DNA of 50,167 bases, taken from Vibrio ichthyoenteri ATCC 700023. Its GTDB lineage: Bacteria; Pseudomonadota; Gammaproteobacteria; Enterobacterales; Vibrionaceae. The translations under genes and the position numbers were made by a program. Location of the stretch: NCBI RefSeq assembly GCF_000222605.1, contig NZ_AFWF01000214.1, positions 1 through 50,167 of the forward strand, read 5' to 3'. Shown in pieces: positions 45,404-50,167 of this stretch (positions within the stretch are counted from its first letter, which is position 1; each line of letters starts with the position of its first letter). Below the pieces are notes generated by a model. It did no database searches. It was given only the letters and a program-made list of their open reading frames with translations, and was not told the origin of the DNA.

Positions 45404-46342
45404 ATGACACACTCATCTCCAATCCGAATTGCAACACGCAAAAGCCCACTCGCTCTTTGGCAAGCATATTTTGTTAGAGACGCACTGCAAGCTGCCCACC
45501 CTGGTTTAGAAGTAGAGCTGGTGACCATGGTAACCAAGGGCGATATCATTCTTGATACTCCGCTAGCAAAAGTCGGTGGTAAAGGCTTGTTCGTGAAAGA
45601 GTTGGAAGTGGCGATGTTAGAAGGTCGTGCAGACCTTGCCGTTCACTCGATGAAAGATGTACCGGTTGATTTTCCTGAAGGGCTTGGCCTGGTTACAATT
45701 TGTGAGCGTGAAGACCCACGTGATGCTTTTGTTTCCAACACTTACAACAGCATTGATGAACTGCCGCAAGGCGCCGTAGTCGGCACTTGTAGCCTACGCC
45801 GCCAGTGTCAAATTAAGGAACGCCGCCCAGACATCATTATTAAAGACCTACGTGGCAATGTAGGGACCCGTCTGGGCAAACTAGACGCTGGCGAATTTGA
45901 CGCCATTGTTCTTGCAGCGGCAGGACTCAAGCGTTTGGAACTCGAAGAACGCATTCGTAGTTTCATGGAAGCGGAAGAATCATTGCCTGCGGTTGGTCAA
46001 GGTGCGGTAGGCATTGAATGTCGTTTAGATGATGAACGCTTAATTAAGCTGCTTGAACCACTTAACCACAAAGATACTGCCGATCGCGTGCTGTGTGAGC
46101 GCGCGATGAATCTCACCCTTGAAGGCGGCTGCCAAGTACCTATCGGTAGTTACTCATTATTAGACGGCGACCAAATCTGGCTCCGCGCTCTAGTAGGAGA
46201 GCCTGATGGCTCACAAATTATTCGCGGCGAAATCCACGGCCCACGAACTCAAGCAGAAGAACTCGGTATCACACTGGCGAATCAACTGTTAGACCAAGGC
46301 GCTCGTGACATTTTAACTAGGCTCTACGCTGACCACGAGTAA
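45404..46342 (+). CDS. hemC: hydroxymethylbilane synthase HemC
   Basis: HemC joins four porphobilinogens into hydroxymethylbilane. The 312 residues have [40 protein letters not shown] and the dipyrromethane cofactor cysteine in EGGCQVPIG. It is the first gene of hemC-hemD-hemX-hemY, divergent from cyaA as in E. coli. Confidence 0.98.
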   Translation: MTHSSPIRIATRKSPLALWQAYFVRDALQAAHPGLEVELVTMVTKGDIILDTPLAKVGGKGLFVKELEVAMLEGRADLAVHSMKDVPVDFPEGLGLVTICEREDPRDAFVSNTYNSIDELPQGAVVGTCSLRRQCQIKERRPDIIIKDLRGNVGTRLGKLDAGEFDAIVLAAAGLKRLELEERIRSFMEAEESLPAVGQGAVGIECRLDDERLIKLLEPLNHKDTADRVLCERAMNLTLEGGCQVPIGSYSLLDGDQIWLRALVGEPDGSQIIRGEIHGPRTQAEELGITLANQLLDQGARDILTRLYADHE

Positions 46343-46347
46343 TCACC

Positions 46348-47103
46348 ATGACAGTGTTGGTCACTCGACCAGGTGAACAAGGGAAAGCGCTTTGCCATCA
46401 GCTTCAACTGCATGGCGTAAAAGCGCTTCATCACCCACTGATTACCATCCAAGCTGGAGAACATCTCTCCAGCTTACCTCTTCAACTTCGTGATATAGAT
46501 ATTGTTATCGCGGTCAGTCAACACGCAGTTAAATTCGCCCGCCGAGTGCTTACGGATCAGCAGGTCGATTGGCCTCAATCAATAACTTACCTTGCCGTTG
46601 GTCAAAAAACAGCACACTATTTAGGCAAAGCAGTACAACAAAACGTAAACTATCCAGAAGTAAGTGATAGTGAGCATTTGCTGAGCATGCCTCAACTTAA
46701 CGATATTGTCGGCAAGCGTATCTTGATATTGCGTGGCAATGGTGGCCGTGAACTCATTTTTGACACACTGATACAACGCCAAGCTCAGGTAGAATATTGC
46801 GAAGTATATAAACGAGAAAATCTCGCTTTCCGCTCAGAATTAACGGTACCACTCTGGCAAGATAACCAAGTGGATCGACTAGTGATTACCAGTTCCGGGC
46901 AACTTAACTTTTTTATCCAGCAAACGATGCCTCAATACCAGAGCTGGTTACAACAATTAACGCTTTTTGTTCCAAGTGAACGAATTGCAAATGAAGCGCG
47001 ACGTTTTGGCTTCCATTCCGTCGTCAATACAGGAAGTGCTTCAAACCAAGATTTATTGGCAACTCTCTGGCCAAACAAACAGGACGAGAATCATGACAAG
47101 TAA
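46348..47103 (+). CDS. hemD: uroporphyrinogen-III synthase HemD
   Basis: HemD closes and rearranges hydroxymethylbilane to uroporphyrinogen III. The 251 residues form two alternating domains, with LVTRPGEQGKALCHQL at the start, FLAVGQKTA-type segment TYLAVGQKTAHYL, GKRILILRGNGGRELIFDTL and LVITSSGQLNFF, and a conserved NEARRFGF near the end. It begins five bases after hemC and overlaps hemX by 11 bases, indicating one operon. Confidence 0.96.
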   Translation: MTVLVTRPGEQGKALCHQLQLHGVKALHHPLITIQAGEHLSSLPLQLRDIDIVIAVSQHAVKFARRVLTDQQVDWPQSITYLAVGQKTAHYLGKAVQQNVNYPEVSDSEHLLSMPQLNDIVGKRILILRGNGGRELIFDTLIQRQAQVEYCEVYKRENLAFRSELTVPLWQDNQVDRLVITSSGQLNFFIQQTMPQYQSWLQQLTLFVPSERIANEARRFGFHSVVNTGSASNQDLLATLWPNKQDENHDK

Positions 47104-48325
47104 AAAAAACAACGATCAGGTTGAATCAGAGAAAGAAACCAAAGCGACCATCGATGAACAAAAACAAGAACAGCTAAGTTCATCAAAACAAAGCGAGCCG
47201 AACAAAGACACCACAGATAAAAACCAAGCGGTGGGTTCACCGTCGCCCCCACCTCAAGCAACACCCAATAACCAGCCTCCAAAGTTTGAAGAGAAGCAAG
47301 GTAAACGCGGCGTAAAGCTGGGGGTAGTCGCCATCGTGCTATCTATCTTATTCGGTGGTGGTTTAACTTATCACCTGCAACAAAAAGACGCTCAATACCA
47401 AGCACAGTTAGATGCGCTGCGTAATCAACTAGAACAAACTCAGTCTTCTCTACGCAGTGAGTTGGCTTCTGCAGAAAAAGCGACTATCGCAAAAGCAACT
47501 GAAGTCACTCACCATGCTGAGACCATTCTAGCGCAACAGCAGAAAAGTATTGAGAGCCTGCAATTGGCTATTTCTGATGTCAAAGGTCGTCGTCCTAACG
47601 ACTGGTTACTTGCAGAGGCGGATTATTTAGTCAAACTTGCCGGTCGTAAATTGTTTTTAGAACATGACGCGGAAAGCGCGACTCAGTTGATGGAAAGTGC
47701 GGATCAACGTATTGCGGCACTGAACGACCCAAGCTTAGTACCGCTGCGTAAACTAATGGCAAAAGACATCACCACACTAAAATCAATCCCTTTCATCGAC
47801 CGTGATGGCTTAGTGTTACGTTTAACGGCACTTCAACAACAAGTCGATGAATTACCATTAGCAAACGCTATTTTGCCTGAAGCTCAACCCGAGCAACCTA
47901 AAGAAGTCTCGCAAGACATCTCCGACTGGCAAAGCAATCTTAAAACCTCACTTAAAGATTTCTCTGAAAACTTTATTACCTTCCGTTCGCGCGATGGCAA
48001 CATCATTCCACTGCTCTCACCACAGCAGCATTTCTATTTAAAAGAGAATATGAAAGCCAAGCTGGAAACTGCTATTAAAGCGGTTTATATCGAACAACAA
48101 GACATTTATGTTGCAGCTCTCGATACCGCTGAACAATGGTCTCAATCTTTCTTCGACCCAGACAGTAATGCCGTTAAAGAATTTGATAAGGCGCTGAAGC
48201 AGCTGAGTAAACAGAATGTTCAAGTGGACTATCCGGTCAAACTACAAACTCAGCAAAGCTTATCAGATGTGATACGCGACAGGTTACGTCGTGAGGTCAG
48301 TACGTTAGGAACGGAGGATAAATAA
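47093..48325 (+). CDS. hemX: HemX membrane protein of the hem operon
   Basis: A 410-residue protein: a long polar, low-complexity cytoplasmic N-terminus (about 1-75), one membrane span (about 76-95), a coiled coil (about 97-165) and a periplasmic domain with DVKGRRPNDWLLAEADYLVKLAGRKLFLEHD. It matches HemX, once annotated as a uroporphyrin methyltransferase but lacking that fold. The start ATG at 47093 follows AGGACGAG and overlaps the hemD end. Its stop is shared with the hemY start (TAATG). The exact role is unknown. Confidence 0.92.
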   Translation: MTSKKNNDQVESEKETKATIDEQKQEQLSSSKQSEPNKDTTDKNQAVGSPSPPPQATPNNQPPKFEEKQGKRGVKLGVVAIVLSILFGGGLTYHLQQKDAQYQAQLDALRNQLEQTQSSLRSELASAEKATIAKATEVTHHAETILAQQQKSIESLQLAISDVKGRRPNDWLLAEADYLVKLAGRKLFLEHDAESATQLMESADQRIAALNDPSLVPLRKLMAKDITTLKSIPFIDRDGLVLRLTALQQQVDELPLANAILPEAQPEQPKEVSQDISDWQSNLKTSLKDFSENFITFRSRDGNIIPLLSPQQHFYLKENMKAKLETAIKAVYIEQQDIYVAALDTAEQWSQSFFDPDSNAVKEFDKALKQLSKQNVQVDYPVKLQTQQSLSDVIRDRLRREVSTLGTEDK

Positions 48326-49506
48326 TGTTTCGACTGATATTCCTCTTTATTGTTCTCGGGGCCGGGCTTTTTGTCGGCAGTCAATATTCTGGTCAACAAG
48401 GCTATGTCCTGATTTCAGTCGCCAACCAAACGATTGAGATGAGCGTGACAACCTTAGTGATCTTCATCATCGCTGCATTGGCTCTACTGTTCGGTTTAGA
48501 GTACTTAATCAAGAAAGTATTTTATGCAAGTTCAGCGACGTGGAACTATTTCAGCGTGCGGAAAATGCGTCGCTCTCGTCGCTTAACCAATGAAGGTATT
48601 ATTAAGTTACTAGAAGGTGATTTTAAAAATGCTGAGAAGAAAGTAACGAGTTGGGCGAATCATCATGATATGCCTCTGCTATGCTATTTGGTTGCTTCAG
48701 AAGCTGCGCAAGGTCTCGGCGATGATGCCAAGCGCGATCACTATTTACAGCTGGCCTCTGAACAAAAAGATTCCCGCTTAGCGGTTGAGCTTACTCGAGC
48801 AAAACAGCAGTTACGCGAAAGTCGCTTTGAAGACGCTTTCGCCACTCTTTCTGATTTAAAAGGTGAGTTTCCAAATAACACTGTCGTGCTCAACTTACTT
48901 AAATCGGTTTATGTTGAGTTAAAGCTTTGGCAATTGTTACTAGACCTACTACCAAAACTGAGCAAAGCGAAGTTGATCACCAAAGAAGAACAACAGCAAC
49001 TAGTGCAACGGGCAGAATGTGGGTTACTTACGGAAATCGCAGAGCAACAAGGTAGTGAAGGTTTGATTCAACACTGGAACTCACTTCCTCGTAAAGTCAA
49101 AGGTGACCTTCACTTAGTGGAATGCTTTAGTAAGCAATTAATCATGCGTAAAGCGGACGATAATGCCTTTACCATTATTAAAGAAACACTCAAAAAGCAT
49201 CCAAATGCCGACCTCTATAAATTGCTGCCTGAGCTCAATCTTCTTGATAGCCATCCAGCAGAAGTCTTCTTAGAAGAGACACTGCGTAAGGATGCCAACA
49301 ATGCGGAAGCCCATAGCGCCCTTGCACAATTTCATTTACGTAGCCAAAAATGGTCGGAAGCTCAGCAACACTTTGAAAAAGCACTTGCTCAACGATCCAA
49401 TGTTTCAGACTACGCTTACCTTGCTGATTCGTTAGAGAAGCAAAACTTTAATAAAGCGGCGCATGAAGTGTCTAAAAAAGCACTTACTCTCGTGAGCAAC
49501 AAGTAG
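48325..49506 (+). CDS. hemY: HemY tetratricopeptide membrane protein
   Basis: A 393-residue inner membrane protein. Two N-terminal membrane segments (about 2-20 and 40-62) are followed by a helical tetratricopeptide region, such as EAHSALAQFHLRSQKWSEAQQHFEKAL near the end. It is the enterobacterial HemY family; it is not the protoporphyrinogen oxidase given the same name in Bacillus. It is coupled to hemX and is the last gene of the hem operon, ended by a strong terminator. Confidence 0.94.
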   Translation: MFRLIFLFIVLGAGLFVGSQYSGQQGYVLISVANQTIEMSVTTLVIFIIAALALLFGLEYLIKKVFYASSATWNYFSVRKMRRSRRLTNEGIIKLLEGDFKNAEKKVTSWANHHDMPLLCYLVASEAAQGLGDDAKRDHYLQLASEQKDSRLAVELTRAKQQLRESRFEDAFATLSDLKGEFPNNTVVLNLLKSVYVELKLWQLLLDLLPKLSKAKLITKEEQQQLVQRAECGLLTEIAEQQGSEGLIQHWNSLPRKVKGDLHLVECFSKQLIMRKADDNAFTIIKETLKKHPNADLYKLLPELNLLDSHPAEVFLEETLRKDANNAEAHSALAQFHLRSQKWSEAQQHFEKALAQRSNVSDYAYLADSLEKQNFNKAAHEVSKKALTLVSNK

Positions 49507-49531
49507 TAATTAAACAATCATCTAACCATCG

Positions 49532-49556
49532 AGCCGGCAGTAATGCCGGCTTTTTT
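49532..49556 (+). terminator. terminator of the hem operon
   Basis: The stem AGCCGGCA / TGCCGGCT (49532-49539 and 49544-49551) with loop GTAA is followed by five T's. Confidence 0.92.
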
Positions 49557-49635
49557 ATATCCAAATAAACTGTTCACAACGCATTCACATAGCATCAGAT
49601 ACCATATAAGAAATACCTATGACAGAGGCTCAACT

Positions 49636-49974
49636 ATGAACAAAATAACTCCAATCCTCATTCTCGCGACCTCTCTAGCCTACGCTTCAATAAGCCACGC
49701 AACCCCTTTAGACAGCGCTAAACAAAACTATCAATCCCTTTGTAGCTCCTGTCATGGAAAGCTTGGTCATGGTGATGGTATAGCAGCAAATGGATTAAAA
49801 GAAACACCATCCAATATCTATCAAGAACTCAACTCTTGGTTTGAAACAGAAGCTGAGCTTATCGATGTAGTATTGAATGGTAATGAAGAAATGCCTGCAT
49901 GGGGAAGCGTTCTGGATCAACAGCAAGTAAAAGAGATCTTTGCTTACATTGAGCATATTAATCAAGATAAGTAG
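49636..49974 (+). CDS. periplasmic c-type cytochrome
   Basis: A 112-residue monohaem cytochrome c. A signal peptide (about 1-22, ending SHA-TP) is followed by the haem attachment motif CSSCH (C36, C39, H40). Gly-His-Gly-Asp-Gly follows, and a methionine ligand is likely at M86 in EEMPAWG. AGAGG precedes the ATG at 49636. It stands just after the hem operon; a link with haem supply is only suggestive. Redox partner unknown. Confidence 0.9.
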   Translation: MNKITPILILATSLAYASISHATPLDSAKQNYQSLCSSCHGKLGHGDGIAANGLKETPSNIYQELNSWFETEAELIDVVLNGNEEMPAWGSVLDQQQVKEIFAYIEHINQDK

Positions 49975-50096
49975 CAGGGCAAAAAACCTCATTAGGCCGC
50001 AGACAACATACGTCTATGTAGACTCAAAGAGTGGCTTAAAATAGAGAATAGAAAAGCATGGTAGTGGCTAATCAGAGCTTCAATTAAGTTTCTAAG

Positions 50097-50167
50097 CAAC
50101 ACGCCCCCTAGCGTGACAGGCCGCTAAGCTCTTCAATAAAAATCCTAACCAACTGAACTGCCATCAC
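50097..50167 (-). pseudogene. degenerate tRNA-Asp-like sequence at the window edge
   Basis: Read leftward from 50167, AGTTCAGTTGGTTAG (50145-50159) equals the D-arm of tRNA-Asp, and CGGCCTGTCACGC (50111-50123) equals its anticodon arm with anticodon GTC. About 16 extra bases separate them, the anticodon stem is broken on the 3' side, and no T-arm (GGTTCGA) follows. The leading seven bases (GTGATGG) are where the acceptor strand would be. It is therefore a remnant, not a working tRNA. Confidence 0.6.

Noticed and set aside
50000-50024. Hairpin after the cytochrome gene as a terminator
   Set aside because: The stem around 50000-50024 has mismatches and no T-run follows on either strand.

Overview
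This window looks like a chromosome segment of a Vibrio species, probably in or near the cholerae group and on the main chromosome. The evidence is base composition in the mid-40s percent GC, protein sequences very close to known gamma-proteobacterial housekeeping proteins, and gene blocks in Vibrio or Enterobacteria order (btuB-trmA-yijD-fabR-sthA, lexA-dinF, plsB, ubiCA, glpEG, ftsYEX-rpoH, lptM-lysA-dapF-yigA-xerC-yigB, cyaA/hemCDXY). Nearly everything is core genome. No insertion sequence, integron, CRISPR array or intact prophage was seen.

The left end (1-260) is the promoter and leader of a ribosomal RNA operon running leftward out of the window, with P1, P2 and boxA. Next come a membrane-anchored RRM protein, a leftward B12-linked set (cobalamin riboswitch, btuB, a DUF71/Dph6-like ATPase, murI), trmA, yijD-fabR and sthA. 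From 8.5 to 11.5 kb is the SOS unit lexA - methyltransferase - dinF. The methyltransferase has its own candidate Fur boxes and sits between the two SOS genes. plsB, ubiCA, an orphan FliL-like protein and glpEG follow.

The glpE-rpoH gap (17.7-18.1 kb) is unusual: about eight DnaA-box-like 9-mers and seven GATC sites lie in about 280 bp, an origin- or datA/DARS-like signature. rpoH-ftsX-ftsE-ftsY (leftward) and rsmD-yhhL (rightward) follow.

The 23-32.4 kb stretch is the most variable. It holds several small membrane proteins, a strongly A/C-biased gene-poor island (about 24.8-25.4 kb), a compact unit encoding a 26-residue membrane peptide, a HEPN-like membrane protein, an acyltransferase, and an arsenate-resistance operon (arsR, GAPDH, dual-specificity-type phosphatase, arsJ). 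Beyond it are an EAL-like/HDOD protein and rhtB-pldB-yigL in enterobacterial order, then a COG3650 lipoprotein translationally coupled to tapT.

The right part (37.4-49.5 kb) is the yigB-xerC-yigA-dapF-lysA-lptM operon (leftward), cyaY, cyaA with a TTG start as in E. coli, and the rightward hemC-hemD-hemX-hemY operon for tetrapyrrole synthesis, then a small periplasmic cytochrome c. The last about 70 bases resemble a degenerate tRNA-Asp read leftward. Together with the rRNA leader at base 1, this suggests the window spans the interval between two rRNA operons.
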